The translations under genes were made by a program, and so were the position numbers. This document shows, one piece after another, positions 1 to 6,524 of a stretch of 6,524 nucleotides of DNA. The notes under the pieces are model-generated. The model did not search any database. It was not told the DNA's origin and saw only the letters and a list, made by a program, of their open reading frames with translations. The DNA comes from CAZVIK01 sp964627045 (lineage in GTDB: Bacteria; Acidobacteriota; Terriglobia; Bryobacterales; Bryobacteraceae), in contig CAZVIK010000216.1 of NCBI GenBank assembly GCA_964627045.1, forward strand, positions 1 through 6,524, written 5' to 3'. Position 1 is the first letter of the stretch. The number at the start of each line of letters is the position of its first letter.

Positions 1-1203
1 CAATCCGGTTATGCCCGAGATTTCGTGGAGATGATCGGCCGGATCTTGCCGGACCTCGTTGACCGCAACATCAAAGTGATCGCCAACGCGGGCGGGCTGA
101 ACCCTGAGGCTTGCCGCCGCGCGGTGCAGGCCGCCGCCGAAAGACAGGGCGTCCCGCTCCGCGTGGCCACGGTCACCGGCGACGACCTCCTGGGCCGGCT
201 GGACGAACTGATGGCCAAGGGCATCGAGTTCCGGAATATGGATACCGGCGCGCCTCTCGCCGAGGTCCGCAGCCGGGTCCGCAGCGCTAACGCCTACTTT
301 GGGGCGTTCCCGATCGCCGAGGCGCTCGCCGGAGGCGCGCAGATCGTCATCACCGGCCGTTGCGCCGACGCCGCACTTGCGCTCGGGCCCATGATTCACG
401 AGTTCGGTTGGGGCTCGCATGACTGGCACAACCTCGCCGCGGGAATCGTCGGCGGCCACGCCATCGAATGCGGCGCGCAGGCGACCGGAGGCAACTGCCA
501 GGTGGACTGGCAAACGATCCCGGACCTGGCCGGCATCGGCTACCCGATCCTGGAGGTCGAATCGGACGGCACATTCGTCCTCACCAAGCACGCGGGAACG
601 GGCGGGCGCGTCACCGTGGCTGGCGTCAAGGAACAACTCCTCTATGAACTCGGCGATCCCAAGTCTTACCTGACTCCGGATTGCATCGCCGACTTCACCA
701 CCATCCAACTGGCGCCGGACGGCGAGGACCGGGTGCTGTTCAGCGGCATCAAAGGACGGCCCGCCACGGATTCCTACAAAGTCTCCGCCAGCTATTCGGC
801 TGGATTCAAGGCGACCGGTTGGGTGGCTTACGCGTGGCCGGATGCCTACGAAAAGGCCCGCGCCGGAGACAAGATCCTCCGGCAGCGGCTGGATCGTCTT
901 GGGTTGCGTTTCGATTCCATCCGCAGCGAGTACGTCGGCGCCACCGCCTGCCACGGCATCCCCTCGGCCGAGCCCTCCCCAGCGCTATGCGCAGATCTGC
1001 CCGAAGTGGCCCTGCGCTTCGGCGTGCGCGGGCCGGATAAGACCGCCGTGGAACGCTTTGCGAAGGAGATCGCGCCGCTGGTCCTCAGCGGGCCGCCCTC
1101 AGTGACGGGCCTGGGCGCCGGACGTCCCAAGGTGGAGGAAGTGGTGGCCTACTGGCCTACGTTGATCCCCAAGAGCGAAGTCACGCCGGAGGTGAACCTG
1201 TGA
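1..1203 (+). CDS. AtuA-family (DUF1446) acyclic terpene utilization-type protein, 5' truncated by window
   Basis: The reading frame is open from the first base, so the true start lies upstream; the visible part is 400 residues and the first internal ATG (position 25) is not a credible start because conserved sequence precedes and follows it without a ribosome binding site. Family hallmarks seen in order are IANAGGLNPEAC, ITGRCADAALALGP, then GHAIECGAQATGGNC, a HAGTGGRVTVAGVKEQLLYE block, and YLTPDCIADF. These are the conserved glycine-rich blocks of the AtuA/DUF1446 family, named after a protein of the citronellol/geraniol pathway in Pseudomonas; the biochemical reaction of most members is not established. 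Being the first visible gene of an operon with a CoA-transferase and a carboxylate transporter, it probably acts in the cytoplasm on acyl-CoA or carboxylate breakdown. The C-terminal small domain often fused to this family is missing here and is encoded by the next gene. Family assignment is firm; the substrate is unknown. Confidence 0.9.
   Translation, partial: QSGYARDFVEMIGRILPDLVDRNIKVIANAGGLNPEACRRAVQAAAERQGVPLRVATVTGDDLLGRLDELMAKGIEFRNMDTGAPLAEVRSRVRSANAYFGAFPIAEALAGGAQIVITGRCADAALALGPMIHEFGWGSHDWHNLAAGIVGGHAIECGAQATGGNCQVDWQTIPDLAGIGYPILEVESDGTFVLTKHAGTGGRVTVAGVKEQLLYELGDPKSYLTPDCIADFTTIQLAPDGEDRVLFSGIKGRPATDSYKVSASYSAGFKATGWVAYAWPDAYEKARAGDKILRQRLDRLGLRFDSIRSEYVGATACHGIPSAEPSPALCADLPEVALRFGVRGPDKTAVERFAKEIAPLVLSGPPSVTGLGAGRPKVEEVVAYWPTLIPKSEVTPEVNL
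1188..1192 (+). promoter_or_regulatory. ribosome binding site fixing the GTG start at 1200
   Basis: A GGAGG core sits 7 bases before GTG at 1200, inside the 3' end of the AtuA gene. This strong site, with the 4-base GTGA stop/start overlap, decides the start of the small downstream gene and indicates translational coupling. Confidence 0.75.
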
Positions 1204-1523
1204 GCAAGCTGAGACTGATCGAGTTGGCGCACGCGCGCAGCGGCGACAAGGGCAACATGTGCAACATCGGCTTGATCGCCAAGAGGCCGGAGGACTATCC
1301 GCTGCTCGTCGAAAAGGTCACCGCCGAACGCGTGAAGGCCCATTTTGCCGAGGTCTGCTTCGGCAAAGTGGAGCGGTTTGAGTTGCCGAACCTGCACGCC
1401 CTCAATTTCCTGCTGTGGGACAGCCTGGACGGTGGCGGCACGCTCGCCCTGCGCGCCGACCCCCAGGGCAAGACCTATAGCAGCGCCCTTCTGCGCATGG
1501 AAATCGAAGTCGAGTCCAAGTAG
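1200..1523 (+). CDS. small AtuA C-terminal-type (ferredoxin-fold-like) domain protein
   Basis: A 107-residue protein starting with GTG; start and upstream stop overlap as GTGA. The N-terminal block LRLIELAHARSGDKGNMCNIGLIA is typical of the roughly 100-residue domain that forms the C-terminus of many AtuA proteins or is made as a separate small subunit (AtuA-like ferredoxin-fold domain). The middle, HFAEVCFGKVERFELPNLHALNFLLWDSLDGGGTLALR, and a C-terminal strand-rich end also match that family as I know it. It probably associates with the AtuA main domain encoded immediately upstream; coupling by overlap would help equal production. No signal peptide or membrane segment is visible, so it is cytoplasmic. 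No catalytic activity can be assigned. An in-frame fusion would need a frameshift at the junction, and the good ribosome binding site argues that the split is real rather than a sequencing error. Confidence 0.85.
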   Translation: MSKLRLIELAHARSGDKGNMCNIGLIAKRPEDYPLLVEKVTAERVKAHFAEVCFGKVERFELPNLHALNFLLWDSLDGGGTLALRADPQGKTYSSALLRMEIEVESK

Positions 1524-1527
1524 CCGG

Positions 1528-1534
1528 AAAAGGA
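1528..1534 (+). promoter_or_regulatory. ribosome binding site for the CoA-transferase
   Basis: AAAAGGA lies 8 bases before ATG at 1543 in the 19-base gap after the previous stop. The open frame extends upstream to about 1345 inside the preceding gene, so this site is what places the start at 1543 rather than further upstream or at the internal ATG at 1576, which has no such site. Confidence 0.65.
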
Positions 1535-1542
1535 AATACGCA

Positions 1543-2784
1543 ATGCCAGCACCCGCACCGTCTGCCACGTCGCCGATGCGCCCCCTGGATGGGATTCGCG
1601 TCCTGGACTTCTCGCACGCCCTGGCCGGACCATACTGCTCTTTGCTGCTCGCCGATTACGGCGCCGAGGTCTACAAGCTGGAACCTCGCGAGGGCGACAT
1701 GGGACGCGGCTGGGGGCCTCCGTTCTCGGGAGGAATCTCGCACTTCTTCCTGGGGCTGAACCGGGGCAAGAAGGGAATTTCCATCGACCTGAAACACGCC
1801 GATGGGATGGACCTTTGCCTGAGGCTCATCGACAAGATGGATGTCCTCATCGAGAACTTCCGGCCCGGCGCCATGGACCGGCTCGGATTAGGCTACGCCG
1901 CCGTTCACGAGCGCAACCCGCGCCTGGTCTACTGTTCGATTTCCGGCTACGGTCAGCAGGGGCCCTCCCGCGACGAGGCCGCCATGGACCTCGTGGTCCA
2001 GAGTTCCAGCGGCCTGCTCAGCATGACCGGCACCCCGGCCGGAGAATCCACGCGCTGCGGCTACGGCGTCACCGATACGACGGCGGGGCTGTTCTCGGTC
2101 ATCGGCATTCTGCTGGCCCTGCGCGCCAGGGAAACCACCGGCCGCGGGCAGTACGTCGATGTCGCGATGCTCGATGGCATGATCTCCACGATGAGCTCGA
2201 ACTACATGAACTACCTCGGATCGGGCGCGGTGCCCCGTCCGATGGGAACCTCGTTTCCGACCGTGGTTCCCTACCGCGTCTACCGGACGCAGGACGCCGG
2301 GTTAGCCATCGCCGTGGGGAGCGAAAAGTTGTGGTCGGTGTTTTGCCGGGCCATGGGGCTGCCCGAGTTGGAGAAGCATCCGGACTACGCCACCAACAAA
2401 GACCGGATCGCGCACCGCGACGCGCTCGACGCTCTGCTGCACGACGCCTTCGGGAAGCGCCCGGTCGCCGAGTGGGTCGCGGTCCTGCGCGCGGCCGGGA
2501 TCCCCTGCTCCCCCGTTCGCAACTTCAGAGAGGTCGCCGAGCACCCGCAGACGGCGGTCCGCAACATGTTTCCCACGCTGGACCACCCCACCGCGGGGCC
2601 GCACCGCGCCACGGGAACACCGGTGAAGCTGTCGGAAACCCCGGGGTCGCCCACTACGTCCGCGCCGTTGTTGGGGCAGCACACGCGGGACGCGCTCGTG
2701 GATCTACTATTGTTGGACGAGGCCGGCGTTGACGACCTTTTACGGCGCGGCGTAATCGTGGAGACGCCGGTGCCATCCGCTTAG
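1543..2784 (+). CDS. family III CoA-transferase (CaiB/BaiF family)
   Basis: A 413-residue cytoplasmic enzyme, the usual length for the family. Family III enzymes move CoA between an acyl-CoA and a free carboxylic acid through an aspartyl intermediate. The N-terminal nucleotide-fold block VLDFSHALAGPYCSLLLADYGAEVYKLEP (about residues 19-47) is diagnostic. NRGKKGISIDLK and a VLIENFRPGAMDRLGLGY block follow, then the active-site region AAMDLVVQSSSGLLSMTG, in which Asp149 aligns with the known catalytic aspartate. The signature around TTGRGQYVDVAMLDGMIS and the C-terminal AGIPCSPVRNFREVAEHPQ block complete the family pattern. It sits between the AtuA pair and a carboxylate transporter, 19 bases after the former and 15 before the latter, so it probably activates the imported acid or recycles CoA from a product. 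The exact acyl donor and acceptor cannot be told from sequence, so names such as formyl- or succinyl-CoA transferase would be over-specific. Confidence 0.93.
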   Translation: MPAPAPSATSPMRPLDGIRVLDFSHALAGPYCSLLLADYGAEVYKLEPREGDMGRGWGPPFSGGISHFFLGLNRGKKGISIDLKHADGMDLCLRLIDKMDVLIENFRPGAMDRLGLGYAAVHERNPRLVYCSISGYGQQGPSRDEAAMDLVVQSSSGLLSMTGTPAGESTRCGYGVTDTTAGLFSVIGILLALRARETTGRGQYVDVAMLDGMISTMSSNYMNYLGSGAVPRPMGTSFPTVVPYRVYRTQDAGLAIAVGSEKLWSVFCRAMGLPELEKHPDYATNKDRIAHRDALDALLHDAFGKRPVAEWVAVLRAAGIPCSPVRNFREVAEHPQTAVRNMFPTLDHPTAGPHRATGTPVKLSETPGSPTTSAPLLGQHTRDALVDLLLLDEAGVDDLLRRGVIVETPVPSA

Positions 2785-2799
2785 TCCGGGAAAGACGAT

Positions 2800-4098
<1,299 letters not shown>

Positions 4099-4130
4099 AT
4101 AAAGGCCCGGTGTAAGCCCTGGAGGAAAGA

Positions 4131-4144
4131 CAGGCCGAAGCCTG
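4131..4144 (-). terminator. candidate UUCG hairpin terminator for the exosortase-epsI operon
   Basis: On the minus strand this reads CAGGC-TTCG-GCCTG, a perfect 5-bp stem closing a C(UUCG)G tetraloop, a very stable RNA loop, and it is followed by TCTTTCC. It lies about 120 bases beyond the epsI stop, in the convergent gap. The stem is short and the T-rich tail is weak, so termination is only a possibility. Confidence 0.35.
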
Positions 4145-4180
4145 CGCCGCTCAGGTTCATGGGCTCACGGCTCCGTCTGG

Positions 4181-4210
4181 CGCAGACTTGATTCTGCGAT
4201 TGGTCTTTTC
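4181..4210 (+). terminator. candidate hairpin terminator for the atuA-citMHS operon
   Basis: CGCAGA (4181-4186) and TCTGCG (4193-4198) form a perfect 6-bp stem with loop CTTGAT, followed by ATTGGTCTTTTC, which contains a short T run. It lies about 80 bases after the citMHS stop. The T run starts several bases after the stem and the stem is modest, so this is a tentative intrinsic terminator. A longer-range pairing of CTGCGCC (4142-4148) with GGCGCAG (4179-4185) would compete with it. Confidence 0.3.
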
Positions 4211-4218
4211 AACAAGCT

Positions 4219-4238
4219 CCGGCCGCCGGCCGCCGGCC
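4219..4238. repeat. short tandem repeat, heptamer CCGGCCG x 2.9
   Basis: Two full copies of CCGGCCG and a third copy lacking the last base run without interruption in the non-coding convergent gap, about 28 bases past the epsI stop. The tract is pure G+C and prone to slippage or structure. It may be incidental in such a GC-rich genome. Confidence 0.6.
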
Positions 4239-4266
4239 AGGGCGGGCCGCGCACCATTCCTGGCGG

Positions 4267-4941
4267 CTAGGAGGGCAGGAACTGGCGCAGTGGCATGAAG
4301 AAACTCCGCACGAAGTCCACGGCCGCTTCGTTGGCCGCCGCTTCGTCGCCATTCGCGACCGGCACGATCACCCGGACCAGCGCCGTGTCGGACCGGTTGT
4401 ACCGCACGGAATCCACCACAAGGTAGAACTTCGCCTGAAACTCGTTCGCGATCACACGCTTGGGGGTCTGATACCAATACAGGACCAGGCTCTTCTCGTC
4501 CCCGCGCGAAACGACATAGCGGTTCACGGAGATCGGCTCCGCACCCGGAACGCCGTCGATACGCAAAACGTCGGAGGTCGTGGGCACCCAACCCGCGCCC
4601 GGCAGGCAGTTCTTCGGCGAGTGCGGCGCCTGGCCCGTGCGCTGTGTCTTGAAGTATGCGACGAACAGGCCCGCGAGGCGTCCCGAATCCCCCGCGCGGT
4701 ACACCCGCGTCATGGTGTCATCGGCTCGGAGAACGTCGAGCACCTCTTTCTCGATCTCGTTCTCCTGAACCATCTGCCAATCGCCGAAGAGCACGGGCAC
4801 CAGCTTCAGCGGCCGGAGCGCCGGGACCGCTTCGTTGCGCGACACGCCCAACAGCACCCCCGCCTGGGCGATCAGCGCCAGGCTCACTACAATCACCGCC
4901 GGACGCCGCCAAAAAGCCGCGTTGCCGTCACGCACTTGCAT
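4267..4941 (-). CDS. epsI: EpsI-family exosortase-associated protein
   Basis: A 224-residue protein with a short cytoplasmic N-terminus, one membrane segment or uncleaved signal anchor at about residues 14-32 (AVIVVSLALIAQAGVLLGV), and the rest presumably outside the inner membrane. The diagnostic EpsI (DUF3485) motif HSPKNCLPGAGW is at residues 107-118, preceded by LAGLFVAYFKTQ and followed by a VLYWYQTP segment. The ATG at 4941 overlaps the 3' end of the exosortase gene by 14 bases and has GGAG 5 bases upstream (plus-strand positions 4947-4950), so the two are translationally linked. EpsI domains occur beside or fused to exosortases, in systems tied to exopolysaccharide production and PEP-CTERM protein sorting; their exact biochemical role is not settled. 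Here the two domains are separate genes. The length and motif look intact. Family assignment is firm, the mechanism is not. Confidence 0.9.
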   Translation of the reverse strand: MQVRDGNAAFWRRPAVIVVSLALIAQAGVLLGVSRNEAVPALRPLKLVPVLFGDWQMVQENEIEKEVLDVLRADDTMTRVYRAGDSGRLAGLFVAYFKTQRTGQAPHSPKNCLPGAGWVPTTSDVLRIDGVPGAEPISVNRYVVSRGDEKSLVLYWYQTPKRVIANEFQAKFYLVVDSVRYNRSDTALVRVIVPVANGDEAAANEAAVDFVRSFFMPLRQFLPS

Positions 4942-5809
4942 GGAATCTCCGCAGAACGAATCGAAGCCCTTGGTGGAAGGCCACCAAAATGACCAGCGCG
5001 ATCATGAAAACGACCCATCCCGAAGCGAAGTGGAAGAAGCCCCGCGCCAATTCGACGTCGTATTCGCTCACCACTCCGGTCAGGGTCACCCTCGCCGCAT
5101 TCGCCAGAATCGCGATGGGGACTGTCGCCACGAAGAGTGCCGCCCGGACCCAGGTCCGGGTCTCGAAAAAGTAGCCGTACACCAGGGAAAGGAACGAGAG
5201 CGACAGCAGCGACCGGATGCCGCTGCACGCTTCCACCACATTGAGCCTCTGGCTGGCCAACTCAATGATGTTGCCCTCGCGCAGTACCGGAATCCCCAAT
5301 AGAGACAGGCTCTCGCTGGCGACCTGGCTGGCAAACAACTGTAATGGGAACGTGATCTGGTTGAATATTACGGCGGGAATCGGAACCATGAAGAACAACA
5401 GGAAGAGCGGGAACGCCAGTAACCGGAATACGCGCCAGCCGTTGAGCGTCAACACCACGCCGGCCAGGGAGACGACGAACGCCGTTCGCGCCAGGAACAA
5501 CTCGGCCCCGAGGGTCGCCACTGTGAGTTGCAGCGCGCCCCAAGCGACAATCAACAGACCCCACCAGTTCGCCGCGGCCGGCTCCGTCAGCCATTCGTCG
5601 CGGGTCTTCCACGCGATGTAGCCCGCGATCACCGGAACGAAGAAGCCGTGCCCCATGTCCTCGTCGTTGAGCCACTGCGTGATCAGGCGCTGCAGGACGG
5701 GGAGGTACGCCAAAACCAGCAGCGCGCCAAACCAGGCCGCCGCCAGCCAAGGCAACGGACTGGTGGTTGGCGACGGCGCCGCCGGAGCCGGTGTCTCGAT
5801 TTCGCTCAT
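4928..5809 (-). CDS. exosortase (PEP-CTERM sorting transpeptidase)
   Basis: A 293-residue inner-membrane protein with about eight hydrophobic segments after a proline/alanine-rich, cytoplasmic N-terminus of some 20 residues. Exosortases are proposed cysteine proteases/transpeptidases that cut the C-terminal PEP-CTERM anchor of exported proteins. The catalytic residues known for the family are all present: Cys195 in VVEACSGIRSLLSL, Arg240 in PIAILANAARV, and His260 in RGFFHFASGW. Also typical are DMGHGFFVPV (51-60) and FPLFLLFFMVPIPAVIFNQITFPLQLFAS (133-161). The start ATG at 5809 is followed by the first gene of a two-gene operon with epsI. Upstream lies a hairpin next to the ribosome binding site. 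The general exosortase A-like pattern is clear, but I cannot assign the subfamily (A, B, etc.) without a model search. No substrate with a PEP-CTERM tail is encoded in the window, so its targets are elsewhere in the genome. Confidence 0.92.
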   Translation of the reverse strand: MSEIETPAPAAPSPTTSPLPWLAAAWFGALLVLAYLPVLQRLITQWLNDEDMGHGFFVPVIAGYIAWKTRDEWLTEPAAANWWGLLIVAWGALQLTVATLGAELFLARTAFVVSLAGVVLTLNGWRVFRLLAFPLFLLFFMVPIPAVIFNQITFPLQLFASQVASESLSLLGIPVLREGNIIELASQRLNVVEACSGIRSLLSLSFLSLVYGYFFETRTWVRAALFVATVPIAILANAARVTLTGVVSEYDVELARGFFHFASGWVVFMIALVILVAFHQGLRFVLRRFHASA

Positions 5810-5819
5810 CCTAGTTTCC

Positions 5820-5835
5820 GCCCGCCTTTGCGGGC
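5820..5835 (-). promoter_or_regulatory. hairpin abutting the exosortase ribosome binding site
   Basis: In the exosortase transcript this reads GCCCGC-AAAG-GCGGGC, a perfect 6-bp G+C stem with a 4-base loop, immediately followed by GGAAACTAGG and the ATG. The stem ends where the weak Shine-Dalgarno-like GGAAA begins, so it could hinder or set the level of ribosome access. There is no T tract, so it is not a normal intrinsic terminator. Function is inferred from position only. Confidence 0.4.
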
Positions 5836-5838
5836 CAT

Positions 5839-5888
5839 GCCCAAGGACTCAGAATAGCGCACGTCCGCGCCGTCGCGCGGCCTTGGGC
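5839..5888. repeat. 8-bp inverted repeat in the exosortase upstream region
   Basis: GCCCAAGG (5839-5846) and CCTTGGGC (5881-5888) are perfect reverse complements separated by 34 bases. On the minus strand the interval contains TATTCT (5851-5856), a possible -10 element for the exosortase operon, but I see no matching -35 at proper spacing. The repeat could be a regulator site or a long hairpin; chance is also possible in this GC-rich stretch. Confidence 0.35.
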
Positions 5889-5950
5889 GCAAGCCATGGG
5901 CGCCCCCACCTTGACACGCTCTCCACGCGCGGGCCGGCGAAGGGGTGATG

Positions 5951-5979
5951 TTGACAGCGTATTATTTTAGATGTATTCT
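5951..5979 (+). promoter_or_regulatory. sigma70-type promoter of katG
   Basis: TTGACA (5951-5956), a perfect -35, is followed after exactly 17 bases by TATTCT (5974-5979), matching 4 of 6 consensus -10 bases. Transcription would start near 5986, giving an untranslated leader of about 80 bases before katG. The A+T-rich patch stands out sharply from the GC-rich surroundings. The -10 lies within the palindrome described separately. Confidence 0.65.
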
Positions 5980-5982
5980 AAA
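5966..5982 (+). promoter_or_regulatory. PerR/Fur-like operator overlapping the katG -10
   Basis: TTTAGA-TGTAT-TCTAAA is a 17-bp palindrome with 6-bp perfect arms. It closely resembles the A/T-rich palindromes bound by Fur-family peroxide regulators (PerR box type, TTATAATnATTATAA and TTAGAATnATTCTAA variants). It spans the -10 of the predicted katG promoter, so a bound repressor would block RNA polymerase, and peroxide oxidation of a PerR-type protein would release it. The regulator gene is not in the window; an iron-sensing Fur or another palindrome-binding factor is possible. Confidence 0.55.
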
Positions 5983-6048
5983 CACATCATGGGCGGCGTT
6001 ACCACTGGGCGATCGCCGGTTGTTCCCCTGCACTTCTCCCATCCACCG

Positions 6049-6055
6049 AAAGGAG
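6049..6055 (+). promoter_or_regulatory. ribosome binding site of katG
   Basis: AAAGGAG, 9 bases before ATG at 6065, is a strong Shine-Dalgarno match and fixes the katG start. Confidence 0.8.
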
Positions 6056-6064
6056 TCCGATCCA

Positions 6065-6524
<460 letters not shown>

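Noticed and set aside
1149..1568. Minus-strand frame of 139 codons across the small AtuA-domain gene
   Set aside because: The opposite strand carries two conserved coupled genes with good start sites here; this frame has no motif.
1815..2732. Plus-strand open frame of 305 codons inside the CoA-transferase gene
   Set aside because: The translation is arginine/proline/alanine-rich with no family motif and sits out of frame under a clearly conserved CaiB gene; GC-rich codon use keeps stops rare.
4157..4591. Minus-strand frame extending across the convergent gap into epsI
   Set aside because: It overlaps the epsI frame out of register, is arginine- and glycine-rich, and lacks any conserved block; most of it is a shadow of epsI.
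5911..5916. A second TTGACA 40 bases upstream of the katG -35
   Set aside because: At 17-base spacing the would-be -10 region (5934-5939) is G+C-rich with no match, so it is not supported as a promoter; the repeat of the hexamer may be chance.
5655..5948. Plus-strand frame of 97 codons crossing the exosortase start and the intergenic region
   Set aside because: It is antisense to the exosortase N-terminus, has low-complexity Arg/Ala composition and no ribosome binding site.
5946..5989. Loose inverted repeat TGATGT / ACATCA flanking the katG promoter
   Set aside because: The arms are only 6 bases and 32 bases apart; the tighter 17-bp palindrome between them explains the region better.
6008..6017. 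Perfect palindrome GGCGATCGCC in the katG leader
   Set aside because: A single 10-bp G+C palindrome is expected at some frequency in such a genome, and nothing in its position suggests a specific role.

Overview
This window is a GC-rich stretch of bacterial chromosome (about two-thirds G+C by eye, with third codon positions mostly G or C). It is densely coded and holds seven protein genes, two of them cut by the window edges. Nothing points to a plasmid, phage or insertion sequence. An exosortase/EpsI pair means a Gram-negative-type envelope with PEP-CTERM-class protein sorting. Together with AtuA, CaiB and CitMHS genes this would fit an Acidobacteriota (Bryobacter/Solibacter-like) or another environmental Gram-negative genome, but that placement is inference only.

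Positions 1-4098, plus strand: a tight four-gene operon. It encodes the main domain of an AtuA-family (DUF1446) protein (start outside the window), a separate 107-residue AtuA C-terminal-type domain overlapping it by 4 bases, a family III (CaiB/BaiF) CoA-transferase, and a CitMHS-family carboxylate transporter. The gaps are -4, 19 and 15 bases, each with a ribosome binding site. The likely logic is uptake of a di- or tricarboxylate-like substrate, transfer of CoA to it, then an AtuA-type step in acyl-CoA breakdown. The actual substrate cannot be read from the sequence.

Positions 4099-4266: a 168-base convergent junction with no gene. It holds two small hairpins that may end transcription from either side, and a G+C heptamer tandem repeat.

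Positions 4267-5809, minus strand: exosortase followed by EpsI, overlapping by 14 bases. The exosortase keeps its Cys/Arg/His catalytic residues and EpsI keeps its HSPxxCxPGxGW motif. No PEP-CTERM substrate or polysaccharide gene is in view.

Positions 5810-6064: a divergent control region. The katG side has a TTGACA-N17-TATTCT promoter whose -10 lies inside a 17-bp TTTAGA-N5-TCTAAA palindrome resembling a PerR/Fur box. The exosortase side has a hairpin directly before the ribosome binding site and a separate 8-bp inverted repeat.

Positions 6065-6524, plus strand: the first 153 codons of catalase-peroxidase katG, running off the window end with the distal Arg-Trp-His haem-pocket motif present.

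I did not find a convincing undescribed system. The most useful leads are the predicted peroxide-responsive katG operator and the AtuA/CoA-transferase/CitMHS catabolic cassette.
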